A stretch of DNA of 64,000 nt, from assembly GCF_900110855.1 (NCBI RefSeq), contig NZ_FOFA01000010.1, forward strand, positions 1-64,000, read 5' to 3'. Every line of letters starts with the position of its first letter. The first letter of the stretch is position 1. The stretch comes from Microlunatus flavus (GTDB lineage Bacteria; Actinomycetota; Actinomycetes; Propionibacteriales; Propionibacteriaceae). The notes under the pieces were generated by a model. The model saw only the letters and a program-made list of their open reading frames with translations. It had not been told where the DNA came from and ran no database searches. This document shows, piece by piece, positions 42,796 through 51,581 of the stretch. Position numbers and translations under genes: made by a program.

Positions 42796-42968
42796 GCCGC
42801 TTCGACGTCGTCGCGCTCGTCACGGGCGTCTGCTTCGCCTGCCTGGCCCTGGCCGTCCTCGGTGACGCGCTCGTCGCGCCCCTCACCTGGGGCCTGGTCA
42901 AGGTCGTCGTCCCCCTCGTGCTCGTCGTGGTCGGCGTCGTCGGCCTCGCCCTGTCCCGTCGCTCCTAG
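42792..42968 (+). CDS. Small two-helix membrane protein between PspC genes
   Basis: The protein has 58 residues, with helices VVALVTGVCFACLALAVLGDALV and GLVKVVVPLVLVVVGVVGLALS, ending RRS. GTG 42792 overlaps the stop of the preceding PspC gene as GTGA, and the next PspC gene begins 12 bp after its stop, so it belongs to the same transcript. No family is recognised. It is an easily missed gene because of its size. Confidence 0.75.
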   Translation: MSRFDVVALVTGVCFACLALAVLGDALVAPLTWGLVKVVVPLVLVVVGVVGLALSRRS

Positions 42969-42980
42969 GAGAGGAACCTC

Positions 42981-43319
42981 ATGTCCCAGCCCACCTACGG
43001 GCCCAAGCAGCTGCGCCGCAGCCGCACCGACCGCTACATCGGCGGCGTCTGCGGCGGCGTCGCGCAGTACCTGAACATGGACCCGACGCTGGTCCGCATC
43101 CTCACCGTCGTCATCACCCTCTTCACGGGCGTGCCGGTGGTGCTCTACCTCGTGGCCCTGTTCCTCATGCCCGAGGAGGACGTCGCCCCCGCGCGTCCGG
43201 CCGGCCAGGTGCCGGGCAGCGACCCGGTCTGGGGCGCCGGCGGCCCGCCGTGGGCGCAGCAGCCGACCACGCCTCCGGCCCCGGCGGACCCGCCTCGTCG
43301 CGAGGGCGACACCTTCTGA
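42981..43319 (+). CDS. PspC-domain small membrane protein
   Basis: The 112-residue protein is a stand-alone PspC module: RSRTDRYIGGVCGGVAQYLNMDPTLVRILTVVITLFTGVPVVLYLVALFLMPEE. A Pro/Ala-rich cytoplasmic tail follows. Phage-shock-protein C proteins sense or stabilise stressed membranes. It is the third PspC module within 3.5 kb, together with the kinase and 41395-42795. ATG 42981 is preceded by AGGAGAGGAAC. Confidence 0.92.
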   Translation: MSQPTYGPKQLRRSRTDRYIGGVCGGVAQYLNMDPTLVRILTVVITLFTGVPVVLYLVALFLMPEEDVAPARPAGQVPGSDPVWGAGGPPWAQQPTTPPAPADPPRREGDTF

Positions 43320-43366
43320 CGGAACGTTCCGGGTCCTGATCGTCCAGCGCCGGCCCGAGCGGTGGG

Positions 43367-43401
43367 TTGCCGCGCCCGAGACGGCTCGGGGGCGCGGCGA
43401 C
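43367..43401. terminator. Hairpin terminator between convergent operons
   Basis: GTTGCCGCGCCCGAG pairs with CTCGGGGGCGCGGCGAC around a short ACGG loop with one bulge (43367-43401). It separates the PspC operon from the convergent ABC-transporter operon. There is no T-run. Confidence 0.65.
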
Positions 43402-43421
43402 CTACCTCTCGTCGCGCTCGG

Positions 43422-45116
43422 TCAGCGCGCCTGCTCGGCGAAGAACTCCGCCCCGGGGATCGCGTCGAGCAGGTCGCGCGTGTACGCGGTCCGCGGCTCC
43501 GCGTACACCTGCTCCACCGCGCCCTCCTCGACCACGGTGCCGCCCTGCATGACGAGGACGTCGTCGGCGAGCTGGCGGACCACGGCCAGGTCGTGGGTGA
43601 TGAACAGGTAGGTCAGGCCCAGCCGGTCCTGCAGGTCGGCCAGCAGGTCGAGGGTCTGCTCCTGCACCAGCACGTCCAGCGCCGACACCGCCTCGTCGCA
43701 GACGACGAGGCGCGGTTCGAGGGCCAGCGCGCGGGCGATCGCCACGCGCTGCCGCTGGCCGCCGGACAGCTCGTTGGGCCGGCGCTGGGCCAGCGAGCCC
43801 GGCAGCGCGACCTGGTCGAGCAGCTCGGCCACGCGCCGGCGGCGGGACGCGCGGTCGCCGATCCGGGCCACCCGGAGCGGCTCGTCCACGATGTGCTCGA
43901 TCGAGTACGTGGGGTCCAGGGACGCGTACGGGTCCTGGAACACCGGCTGCATCGCCCGCCGGATCGCCCGGCGCCGGGCCCCGCGGGCGGTCTCGACGAC
44001 CTCGCCCTCGATGCGGACCTCGCCGGCCGTCGGCGCCACCAGCCCGAGGACGAGCTGGGAGAGCGTGGTCTTGCCCGAGCCCGACTCGCCGACGACGGCC
44101 GTGGTCCGGCCCCGGCCGACCCGGAACGACACGTCGTCGACCGCGACGACCTCCTGGCCCCGCTGTCCGCGCAGCCGGTACCGCTTGGTCAGCCCGACCG
44201 CCTCGAGCAGCGTGTCCGAAGCCCGCTCCCCACTGGCTTGCACCCCGGCCGGGGCCTCGCCCTGACGCACGGACACGCGGGCCCGGGCGCTGGAGACCGA
44301 CGGGGCGGCCTCCACGAGCCGCTGGGTGTACGGGTGCTGCGGGCGTCGGAGGATCTGCTCGGTGGGTCCGGCCTCGACGATCTCGCCGGCCGACATGACG
44401 ACGACCGTGTCCGCGCGGTCGGCGGCCAGGCCCAGGTCGTGGGTGATGAGCATCAGCGACGTGCTCCGCGCGGCCCGGAGCGTCTCCAGGTGGTCGAGGA
44501 TCTGGCGCTGGACGGTCACGTCGAGCGCGGAGGTGGGCTCGTCGGCGACGAGCAGCTCGGGGGCGCAGGCCAGCCCGATCGCGATGAGCACCCGCTGGCG
44601 CATGCCGCCGGAGAACTCGTGCGGGTACTGCCGCGCACGGCGGGCGGCGTCGGGGATGCCGGCCTCCTCCATGAGCTCGACGGCCCGCTGCGTCGCCGCC
44701 TTGCCGGTGGCCACGCCGTGCGCCGCGAGCGTCTCGCTGATCTGGCGGCCGACGCGGAGCACCGGGTTGAGGTTGGACATCGGGTCCTGCGGGACGAGCC
44801 CGACCTCGCGGCCGCGGAGCCGGAGCAGCCGCTCCCGGCCCGGCCGGGTGATGTCCTCGCCCTTGAAGGTGATGGACCCGCCCGTGACCCGGCCCGAGCC
44901 GGGCAGCAGACCGAGCAGCGCGGCCGCGGTCGTCGACTTGCCCGAGCCCGACTCGCCCACGACGGCCAGGCGCTCGCCGGGCGCGATCGAGAACGAGATG
45001 CCGTGCAGCACGGTGCGCTCGTGGCCCTCGGTGGTGTAGGCGACCTCCAGGTCGCGCACCTCGAGCACCGGGGTGACGGCCTGCGTCGACCCGGTCGCCT
45101 CGGCCCGCGCGCTCAT
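43422..45116 (-). CDS. Peptide ABC transporter, fused double ATP-binding protein
   Basis: The 564-residue protein carries two complete ATPase domains (OppD-OppF fusion). First: VVGESGSGKSTTAAALLGL, HEFSGGMRQRVLIAIGLACAPELLVADEPTSALD. Second: VVGESGSGKTTLSQLVLGL, NELSGGQRQRVAIARALALEPRLVVCDEAVSALD. In the second, the Walker B aspartate and Glu are intact (VVCDEAVSALD replaces the usual DEP). C-terminal oligopeptide-transporter segments (HPYTQRLVEA, RTAYTRDLLDAIPG) follow each. It energises import by the two permeases upstream. The start overlaps the gamma-glutamyltransferase stop as ATGA. Confidence 0.95.
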   Translation of the reverse strand: MSARAEATGSTQAVTPVLEVRDLEVAYTTEGHERTVLHGISFSIAPGERLAVVGESGSGKSTTAAALLGLLPGSGRVTGGSITFKGEDITRPGRERLLRLRGREVGLVPQDPMSNLNPVLRVGRQISETLAAHGVATGKAATQRAVELMEEAGIPDAARRARQYPHEFSGGMRQRVLIAIGLACAPELLVADEPTSALDVTVQRQILDHLETLRAARSTSLMLITHDLGLAADRADTVVVMSAGEIVEAGPTEQILRRPQHPYTQRLVEAAPSVSSARARVSVRQGEAPAGVQASGERASDTLLEAVGLTKRYRLRGQRGQEVVAVDDVSFRVGRGRTTAVVGESGSGKTTLSQLVLGLVAPTAGEVRIEGEVVETARGARRRAIRRAMQPVFQDPYASLDPTYSIEHIVDEPLRVARIGDRASRRRRVAELLDQVALPGSLAQRRPNELSGGQRQRVAIARALALEPRLVVCDEAVSALDVLVQEQTLDLLADLQDRLGLTYLFITHDLAVVRQLADDVLVMQGGTVVEEGAVEQVYAEPRTAYTRDLLDAIPGAEFFAEQAR

Positions 45117-46948
45117 CAGCGGCCCACCGCGTAGCCCTGCTCGCCGCGCGGGTTCGCCGCCGCGAAGAGGACGCCCGTCGTCGGGTCGCGGGTCACCGAC
45201 GACAGCCGGCCCAGCGTCCAGCCGCCGACGACGTCCACCGCGTGGCCGCGGGCGGCGAGCCCCTCGAGCACGGCCGCCGGCAGCCGGTCCTCGGCCACCA
45301 CGCCGCGCGGCGTCCAGGTCCGGGGCCAGAACGAGCCCGCCATCGCCGTCGTGTGCAGCGTCGGCGCGTCGATCGCCTGCTGCGGCGACCAGCCGCCGAC
45401 GAGCACGCGCAGCAGGTAGGCCAGCTGCCACTGGTCCTGCTGGTCGCCGCCGGGGGTGCCCAGCGCGGAGACGCCCACCCCGTCGCGCAGCAGCAGGGTG
45501 GGGCTGAGCGTGGTGCGCGGGCGCCGGCCGGGGCGCAGCGCCGACGGCGACTCCTCGTCGAGCCAGGTCATCTGCAGCCGGGTGCCGAGGCAGAAGCCGA
45601 GCTCGGGCACGTGCGGCGACGACTGCAGCCACCCGCCGCTCGGGGTGACCGAGACGAGGTTGCCCCAGCGGTCGACGACGTCGACGTGGCAGGTGTCGCC
45701 CCGGACGACACCGCTGCTCTCGCCGGCGCGGGACACGGTCGGCTCGCCGACCCCCTCGGCGGCGGGGTCGGGCGACTCCTCGCGCAGCGGCGCGCGGTAC
45801 GGCTCGCGGCCGGGGACGCTGCCGGGCTGCGGCTCGGCGGACGCCTCCTGGCCGACCAGCGCGCGCCGGTCCGCCGCGTACGCGTCGGAGAGCAGGAGCT
45901 CGAGCGGCACCGGCGGCTGGTGGCCGTCCGGGTCGGGGTCGCCGTACCAGGCGTCGCGATCGGCGAGCGCGAGCTTGAGCGCCTCGACGAGGTGGTGGGC
46001 GCCGAGGTCGGTCTGCGGGTCGAGCTCCTCGTCGGCGTAGCCCTCGAGGACCTTCAGGGCCTGGAGCAGCACAGGCCCCGAGCCCCAGGCCCCGGTCTTG
46101 GCCACGGTCCAGCCGCGGAACGTCGCCGTGGTCGCCGGCTCCCAGGTCGCCCGGTGGACGGCGAAGTCGGCCGGCGTGATCACGGCCGCGTGGTCGCCGC
46201 CGTCGCTGTGCCGGTGCGGACGCCCGAGCAGGGCGGTGGCGGCCTGCGGCACGACGCCCGTCGCCCACGCCTCGCGGACGGCGTCGATGCGCTCCTCGCG
46301 GGTAGCCGCGCCGGCCCCCGCGTCGAGCAGGCCGCGGAGCACGGCCGCGTACGCCGGGTTGGTCGCCGTGCCGCTGCGCGGCTTCCCGTCGACGAGCCAG
46401 AAGTCGGCCGAGGTCGTCCAGTGCCGCTCGAAGAGCTCGCGCACGGAGGCGACGGTCGCGGCGACGCGGTCGACCAACGGGTAGCCGTGCTCGGCGTAGT
46501 CGAGGACGAAGGACCAGACGTCGGCGAGCTCGAAGGTGCCGTGGTCGCGCAGCAGCAGCAGCCACGCGTCGACCGCGCCGGGCACCGCGGCGGCCAGACC
46601 ACCGGCGCCGGGCACCAGGTCGAGGCCCTCGGCGCGGTAGCGCGCGACGCTCGCCGCGGCCGGCGCGGGTCCCTGGCCGACGAGCACCTTCGCCGCACCG
46701 TCGCCGCTCACCGCCACGAGGCCGCAGAGGTCGCCGCCGGGACCGTTCAGGTGCGGCTCGACCAGGTGCAGGACGAAGCCGGCGGCGACCGCGGCGTCGA
46801 ACGCGTTGCCGCCACGCTCGAGGACGGCCTGGCCGGTGGCGCTGGCCAGCCAGTGCGTGGTGGCGCACATGCCGAACGACCCGCGGAGGTCGGGGCGGGT
46901 GAGCGGCGCGGGCGGGTTCGGGAACACGGGGGAACTCCTGGTCGTCAT
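45116..46948 (-). CDS. Gamma-glutamyltransferase family protein
   Basis: The 610-residue protein is an N-terminal nucleophile hydrolase. The predicted self-processing nucleophile is T419 in GVVRGDTCHVDVVDRWGN, leaving a small subunit of about 192 residues as in other family members. GLNGPGGDLCGL-like sequence (HLNGPGGDLCGLVAV), LVGQGPAPAA, and LGTPGGDQQDQW are further signatures. No signal peptide is visible, so it may act in the cytoplasm on imported gamma-glutamyl or related peptides. It lies within the peptide-importer operon with ATGA overlaps on both sides, which supports a joint role. Confidence 0.9.
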   Translation of the reverse strand: MTTRSSPVFPNPPAPLTRPDLRGSFGMCATTHWLASATGQAVLERGGNAFDAAVAAGFVLHLVEPHLNGPGGDLCGLVAVSGDGAAKVLVGQGPAPAAASVARYRAEGLDLVPGAGGLAAAVPGAVDAWLLLLRDHGTFELADVWSFVLDYAEHGYPLVDRVAATVASVRELFERHWTTSADFWLVDGKPRSGTATNPAYAAVLRGLLDAGAGAATREERIDAVREAWATGVVPQAATALLGRPHRHSDGGDHAAVITPADFAVHRATWEPATTATFRGWTVAKTGAWGSGPVLLQALKVLEGYADEELDPQTDLGAHHLVEALKLALADRDAWYGDPDPDGHQPPVPLELLLSDAYAADRRALVGQEASAEPQPGSVPGREPYRAPLREESPDPAAEGVGEPTVSRAGESSGVVRGDTCHVDVVDRWGNLVSVTPSGGWLQSSPHVPELGFCLGTRLQMTWLDEESPSALRPGRRPRTTLSPTLLLRDGVGVSALGTPGGDQQDQWQLAYLLRVLVGGWSPQQAIDAPTLHTTAMAGSFWPRTWTPRGVVAEDRLPAAVLEGLAARGHAVDVVGGWTLGRLSSVTRDPTTGVLFAAANPRGEQGYAVGR

Positions 46949-47868
46949 CGGCTCGAGGTCGTCGGGTCGAGGGCGTCGCGGAGCGCGTCGCCGAAGAAGT
47001 TGAAGCCCAGGCAGATGACCGCGATGGTCACGCCGGGGATGACCGCGGCGGCGGGCGCCCGGAAGATGTACTGCTGCGCGTCGGAGAGCATGATGCCCAG
47101 GCTGGGCGCGGGCGGGCGGATGCCGAGGCCGAGGAAGGACAGCGTCGCCTCGCCGATGATCGCGACGGGCATGATCACCGTGGCCTGGACGATCACCGCG
47201 GACGCGGCGTTGGGCAGGATGTGCCGCCCGAGGATCCAGCCGCTGCCGGCGTCCATGGCCCGCGCCGACGTCACGAAGTCCGCGCCGCGCCAGCGCAGCG
47301 TCTCCGCGCGCACCACCCTGATCATGGTCGGCACCTGCGCGATGCCCAGCGCGAGCGCGGCGTTGGTGAGGCTCGGCCCGCGGACGGCGGCCAGGCCGAC
47401 GGCCAGGATCAGGAAGGGGAACGCCAGCAGCAGGTCGGTCAGGCGCGAGACGAAGGTGTCGAGGAGGCGCCACCAGCCCGAGACCAGCCCGAGCGGCACC
47501 CCGACGACCACGGCGAGCGCGACCGAGAGGACGCCCACCTCCAGGGAGGCGCGGGTGCCGTAGAAGACGCGCGACATGAGGTCGCGGCCCAGGTCGTCGG
47601 TGCCCAGCCAGAAGCCCTTCGTCCCCAGCCGCTGGAACGGGGTGTCGAAGTGCACCTGCGTCGGCGGGTAGGGCGCGATGAGCGGGGCGAGGAGCGCGAC
47701 GAGCACGACGACGAGCAGCAGCCCGGCGCCCACCAGCCCGAGCGGGTTGCGCAGCAGGCTGCGCAGCGCGCGACCCCGGCCGCTGCCGAGGTCGTCGCCA
47801 CCGCCCGCACCCTCGCCCGGTGTGCTCGACGCGCCCAGCGCCTCGGCGGGCACCACCTGGATCGCCAC
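46945..47868 (-). CDS. Peptide ABC transporter permease (OppC/DppC type)
   Basis: The 307-residue protein has a first helix (LVGAGLLLVVVLVALLAPLIAPYPP), an OppC N-terminal segment, then the permease domain with FWLGTDDLGRDLMSRVFYGTRASLEVGVLSVALAVVVGVPLGLVSGWW. The EAA loop is ARAMDAGSGWILGRHILPN. It pairs with the following permease gene. GTG 47868 has GGGGAGGCGTA upstream and shares one base with the stop of the upstream gene. Its own stop overlaps the gamma-glutamyltransferase start. Confidence 0.95.
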   Translation of the reverse strand: MAIQVVPAEALGASSTPGEGAGGGDDLGSGRGRALRSLLRNPLGLVGAGLLLVVVLVALLAPLIAPYPPTQVHFDTPFQRLGTKGFWLGTDDLGRDLMSRVFYGTRASLEVGVLSVALAVVVGVPLGLVSGWWRLLDTFVSRLTDLLLAFPFLILAVGLAAVRGPSLTNAALALGIAQVPTMIRVVRAETLRWRGADFVTSARAMDAGSGWILGRHILPNAASAVIVQATVIMPVAIIGEATLSFLGLGIRPPAPSLGIMLSDAQQYIFRAPAAAVIPGVTIAVICLGFNFFGDALRDALDPTTSSR

Positions 47869-48821
47869 TACGCCTCCCCTCCCACGCGGATGCGTGGGTT
47901 GATCACCGAGTAGAGGACGTCCACCGCGAGGTTGATCACGATGTACGCGGCCGTGACGATGATGACGACCGCCTGGATCACCGGGTAGTCGCGCGTGAAC
48001 ACCGAGTCGAGCGTGAGCTTGCCGAAGCCGGGCAGGCCGAAGATGCGCTCGGTCACCACCGCGCCGGAGATCAGGCCGCCGAGCTGCAGGCCGATGATCG
48101 TCACGACGACGATCAGCGAGTTCCGCAGCGCGTAGTCGCGCAGCACCCTCGCCCGGGGCAGCCCCTTGGCCCGCGCGGTGCGGACGTAGTCGGTCGACAG
48201 CGTCTCCAGCATCGACGAGCGCGTCTGGCGCATGACCACCGCCGCCAGCGCCGTGCCGAGGATGACCGCGGGCAGCGTCAGGTAGTAGAGGGCGCGCAGC
48301 GGGTTCTCGGTGACGGGCACGTAGCCCGACGCGGGGAACAGCCCGAGCGAGACCGACAGGTAGAGGATCGCGAGCAGGCCGAGCCAGAAGTGCGGCACGC
48401 TCAGCCCGGCGAGGGAGAAGCCGTTGGCCACCCACTCCGGCCAGCGGCCGCGGTAGACCGCCGCCAGGGCACCGCCGGCGACACCGATGACCACCGCGAG
48501 CACCGTCGCGTACAGGGCGAGCCACAGCGTGACCGGCAGCGTCGCGGCGATGAGGTCCGTCACCGGGGTCCCGGTGCGGATCGACGTGCCGAGGTCCCCG
48601 TGCGCCAGGTTGCTGAGGAAGCGCCAGAACTGCACGATCACCGGCTGGTCGAGGCCGAGGTCGGTGCGGACCTGGGCGAGGGTGGCCGGGTCGGCCTCCT
48701 CGCCGGCCAGCGCCAGTGCCGGGTCGCCGGGCAGCAGCCGGACGCCGACGAAGACGACGAGCGCGGACAGCAGCAGCGTGATGGCCGCCTGCCAGAGCTT
48801 GTTGAGCAGGTAGCGCGCCAT
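47868..48821 (-). CDS. Peptide ABC transporter permease (OppB/DppB type)
   Basis: The 317-residue protein starts MARYLLNKLWQAAITLLLSALVVFVGVRLLPGDPA, the OppB N-terminus. Six helices follow, with EAA loop YVRTARAKGLPRARVLRDYALRNSL and IFGLPGFGKL. It forms a heterodimeric channel with the OppC-like protein. It lies 12 bp after the binding-protein gene in the operon. Confidence 0.96.
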   Translation of the reverse strand: MARYLLNKLWQAAITLLLSALVVFVGVRLLPGDPALALAGEEADPATLAQVRTDLGLDQPVIVQFWRFLSNLAHGDLGTSIRTGTPVTDLIAATLPVTLWLALYATVLAVVIGVAGGALAAVYRGRWPEWVANGFSLAGLSVPHFWLGLLAILYLSVSLGLFPASGYVPVTENPLRALYYLTLPAVILGTALAAVVMRQTRSSMLETLSTDYVRTARAKGLPRARVLRDYALRNSLIVVVTIIGLQLGGLISGAVVTERIFGLPGFGKLTLDSVFTRDYPVIQAVVIIVTAAYIVINLAVDVLYSVINPRIRVGGEA

Positions 48822-48833
48822 GGCGGGAACGGT

Positions 48834-50543
48834 TCAGCCCTCCTGGAGGAACGCGGCGCGGCTGAGCCGGACGACGCCGTCGGGGAAGATCTCGACGCCG
48901 CCGGTGTCGCGCGTGTACGCGGCGAGGTTGCGCACCCGGTAGAGGTAGATGATCGGGTTGTCCTCGCGGACCTGGGTCATCACCTTGCCGTAGAGCTCGG
49001 CGCGCTCCGCGGTGTCGGTCGACCTGGCGGCCTCGGCCATCGTGTCGTCGACCGTCTGGTTGCTGTAGCCGGCGTAGTTGTTGCCGCCCCCGCTGACGAG
49101 GAAGCTGTTCATGTTGCCGTGCGGGTCGATGCGGCCCGACCAGCCGAGCAGGATCGCGTCGAAGTCGCCCGCGCTCTGCTGGTCGAGCAGCGTGGAGTAC
49201 TCCACGGGCTCGATCTGCAGCGCGAAGCCGCCCGGCTCGAGGGCGGCCTGCAGCGCCGCCGCGAACCGCAGCGACTCGGCGGTGTTCGACGTCTTCACCG
49301 TGATCGGGAAGGGGATCTGGACGCCGGCCTGCTGGAGCAGCTCGCGGGCCTTGGCCGGGTCGTGCGGCACGCAGGCCTCGCCCGCGGGGCTGGCGTACGG
49401 CGACGTCGGCGGGATCGGCGAGCAGGCGGGTGAGTACCAGTTGTTGAAGACCGAGTTGACGAGCGCGTCGCGGTCGACGGCGTAGGCCAGCGCCAGGCGC
49501 ACGCGCGGGTCCCTGGCCAGCGGGGTGTCGATCTGCTTCGGCGGTTCGCCGGCGCCGTCGGTGTTGCCGAGGTTGATCGTCATCGCCTGGTAGCCCAGCG
49601 AGCTCGTCTGCAGGACGCCGACGTCGCGCTCCTTGACCAGGGCGTCGACGTCCTGGGTGGAGATGCTGTCGGCGACCTGGATGTCGCCCGAGCGCAGGTT
49701 GGCCGCGCGGATGTTGGCGTCGGCCATGATCCGGTAGGTCACGGTGTCGAGGTGCACCTGGTCGGCGGCGTAGTAGAGCGGGTCGCGCCGGACGGTGATC
49801 GAGGTCTGCGGCACCCGCGCGACGAAGCTGAAGGGCCCGACGCAGGTCGGGTGCTCGCTGAACTTGTCGCCGAGCGCGTCGAGCGCCTTGGGCGACATGA
49901 TCATGCCGGCGCGGTCGGCGAGCGCCGCGGTCAGCGGGGCGAACGGCGTCTCGTACCGCACGACCACGGTGCGGGCGTCCTTCGCCTCCACCGAGCTGAT
50001 CGGGCCGAGCTCGCTCTTGCGGGCGGAGGTCTTGAGGGTGAGGTTCCGCTCGAACGTCGTGCGCACGGCCTCCGCGTCGAGGTCGGTGCCGTCGGCGAAC
50101 TTCACGCCGTCGCGCACCGGGATGGTCACGGTGCGCCCGCCGTCGGTGATGGTGGGCAGGGCGCTGGCCAGCTGCGGCACGACCGTTCCCGAGGCGTCGA
50201 TGTCGTAGAGCTTCTCGCAGATCGTGTTCATCACGTAGCGCGTGTAGAGCGAGGAGGACGTCGTCGGGTCGAGCTTGTCCGGCTCGGCCGACAGGCCCAT
50301 GACCAGGTCGCCGCCCGCCCGGACGGCGCGGTCGCCCAGGGGGTCGGAAGGCTGGTCCGGTCGTTCGGGCGCGGGTCCGGACAGCTGGACGTCGTAGCAC
50401 CCGGGCAGCAGCAGGACGGCCGCGACGAGCGCAAGCAGGGGTGCGCGGCGCCGTCGGCGCGGGGTCGCGGAGGTGCCTCGGTGGCTCGGCAGGGCGGGCT
50501 CCTCGGGTCGACGTGGGGGCGATCGTTCAACGAAACCAACCAC
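48834..50543 (-). CDS. Peptide ABC transporter substrate-binding lipoprotein
   Basis: The protein has about 569 residues and belongs to solute-binding family 5. The lipobox is LLLPGC after the hydrophobic stretch APLLALVAAVLLL and a run of five arginines, so it is an exported lipoprotein. The mature domain shows GGDLVMGLSAEPDKLDPTTSSSLYTRYVMNTICEKLYDID, LPTITDGGRTVTIPVRDGVKFADG and LAYAVDRDALVN. It delivers a peptide-like ligand to the permeases. GTG 50543 gives a long n-region; GAGGAG 7 nt before a CTG nearer the arginines could mean a CTG start. It is the first gene of the operon. Confidence 0.9.
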   Translation of the reverse strand: MVGFVERSPPRRPEEPALPSHRGTSATPRRRRRAPLLALVAAVLLLPGCYDVQLSGPAPERPDQPSDPLGDRAVRAGGDLVMGLSAEPDKLDPTTSSSLYTRYVMNTICEKLYDIDASGTVVPQLASALPTITDGGRTVTIPVRDGVKFADGTDLDAEAVRTTFERNLTLKTSARKSELGPISSVEAKDARTVVVRYETPFAPLTAALADRAGMIMSPKALDALGDKFSEHPTCVGPFSFVARVPQTSITVRRDPLYYAADQVHLDTVTYRIMADANIRAANLRSGDIQVADSISTQDVDALVKERDVGVLQTSSLGYQAMTINLGNTDGAGEPPKQIDTPLARDPRVRLALAYAVDRDALVNSVFNNWYSPACSPIPPTSPYASPAGEACVPHDPAKARELLQQAGVQIPFPITVKTSNTAESLRFAAALQAALEPGGFALQIEPVEYSTLLDQQSAGDFDAILLGWSGRIDPHGNMNSFLVSGGGNNYAGYSNQTVDDTMAEAARSTDTAERAELYGKVMTQVREDNPIIYLYRVRNLAAYTRDTGGVEIFPDGVVRLSRAAFLQEG

Positions 50544-50676
50544 GTCATACCCAGCCAGGGGAAGGGCTCTCACGGTTTCCTTGGGAATCGTCCGCGGCGG
50601 CGAGCGACCTCCGCGGAGCGCCCGCCGACCGGTAACGTCCGGCGCCGGACGCAGGACTCGAGGCGGGTGGACGGGC

Positions 50677-51396
50677 ATGGCGGCGAGCGCACAGACCTGG
50701 GCGGAGCGCGAGTACGGGCTCGCGCTGCTCGTGCTGACGGCGGCGACGGGGGCGGTGGACGGCGTCAGCTACCTGGCGCTGGACCGGGTGTTCACGGGCA
50801 ACATGACCGGGAACGTCCTGTTCGTCGGCTTCGGCCTCACCGGCGTCGACGACATCCCGGTCGTCAACAACCTGGTCGCGCTGCTGACGTTCCTGCTGGG
50901 CGCCGCGCTCGGGTCGCGGCTGACCCGGCGTGACGCGGGCGGACCCGTACGGCTCCCCCGCTCCTCGCTGGTCGTGCAGCTCGTGGTCGTGGTGGGGATG
51001 TTCGCGCTGGCCGGGGTGTGGCTCGGGGTCGGACGGCTCGGCACGACCGTGATGATCGTGATCACCGGCCTGCTGGCGCTGCTGCTCGGCGCCCAGGCCG
51101 CGGCCGTGCGGCACACGGCGATCCGCGACCTCTCCACCGTCGTCGTCACGATGACGATGGTCAACCTGGCCGCCGACAGCCGGCTCGCCGGCGGGGCCGG
51201 GGCGGCGTGGTTCCGCCGGGTGGGCGCCGTCGTCACCATGGGCCTCGGCGCGCTCGCGGCGGCCGCGGTCATCCGCTGGCTCGGCGGCCCGTACGCGCTG
51301 CTGCTCGCCGGCCTCCTCATGGGCCTCGGCACCCTGCTGCTCGTCCGCGCCCGCCGTGCTGACGCGGGGTACGCAGAGGCGGCCACGACCGCCTGA
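50677..51396 (+). CDS. DUF1275 (YoaK) family membrane protein
   Basis: The 239-residue protein has six hydrophobic segments. Family signatures are LVLTAATGAVDGVSYLALDRVFTGNMTGNVLFVGFGL and LLALLLGAQAAAVRHTAIRDLSTVVVTMTMVNLAADSR. DUF1275 proteins are of unknown function and are often regulated by stress. ATG 50677 is chosen because MAASAQTWAEREYGLALLVLTAATGAVDG fits the family. The gene is divergent from the binding-protein operon, with a 133-bp gap. Confidence 0.9.
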   Translation: MAASAQTWAEREYGLALLVLTAATGAVDGVSYLALDRVFTGNMTGNVLFVGFGLTGVDDIPVVNNLVALLTFLLGAALGSRLTRRDAGGPVRLPRSSLVVQLVVVVGMFALAGVWLGVGRLGTTVMIVITGLLALLLGAQAAAVRHTAIRDLSTVVVTMTMVNLAADSRLAGGAGAAWFRRVGAVVTMGLGALAAAAVIRWLGGPYALLLAGLLMGLGTLLLVRARRADAGYAEAATTA

Positions 51397-51405
51397 CCAG
51401 GCTCT

Positions 51406-51540
51406 GAGGAACGCTCCCTGAGCCTGTCGAAGGCTCCGAGGAACGCTCCCTGAGCCTGTCGAAGGGCCTCGAAGAGGTCGGCGTCCTCCGGCTCGAGCAA
51501 CGCCGACCCGTTCCGGGCCCTTCGACGGGCTCAGGGAGCG
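51406..51540. repeat. Composite palindromic repeat cluster before guaA 3' end
   Basis: Two direct copies of GAGGAACGCTCCCTGAGCCTGTCGAAGG start at 51406 and 51438 (32-bp period). An inverted copy CCCTTCGACGGGCTCAGGGAGCG lies at 51518-51540. Between the second and third copies, the stretch beginning GAGGTCGGCGTCCT at 51475 matches the sequence right of the IS at 1270-1345. The array lies between convergent DUF1275 and guaA genes and may double as a terminator. Confidence 0.8.
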
Positions 51541-51581
51541 TCGCTGCCGTCCTGCGCCCTACGAGGGGCGCAGCGAACCTC

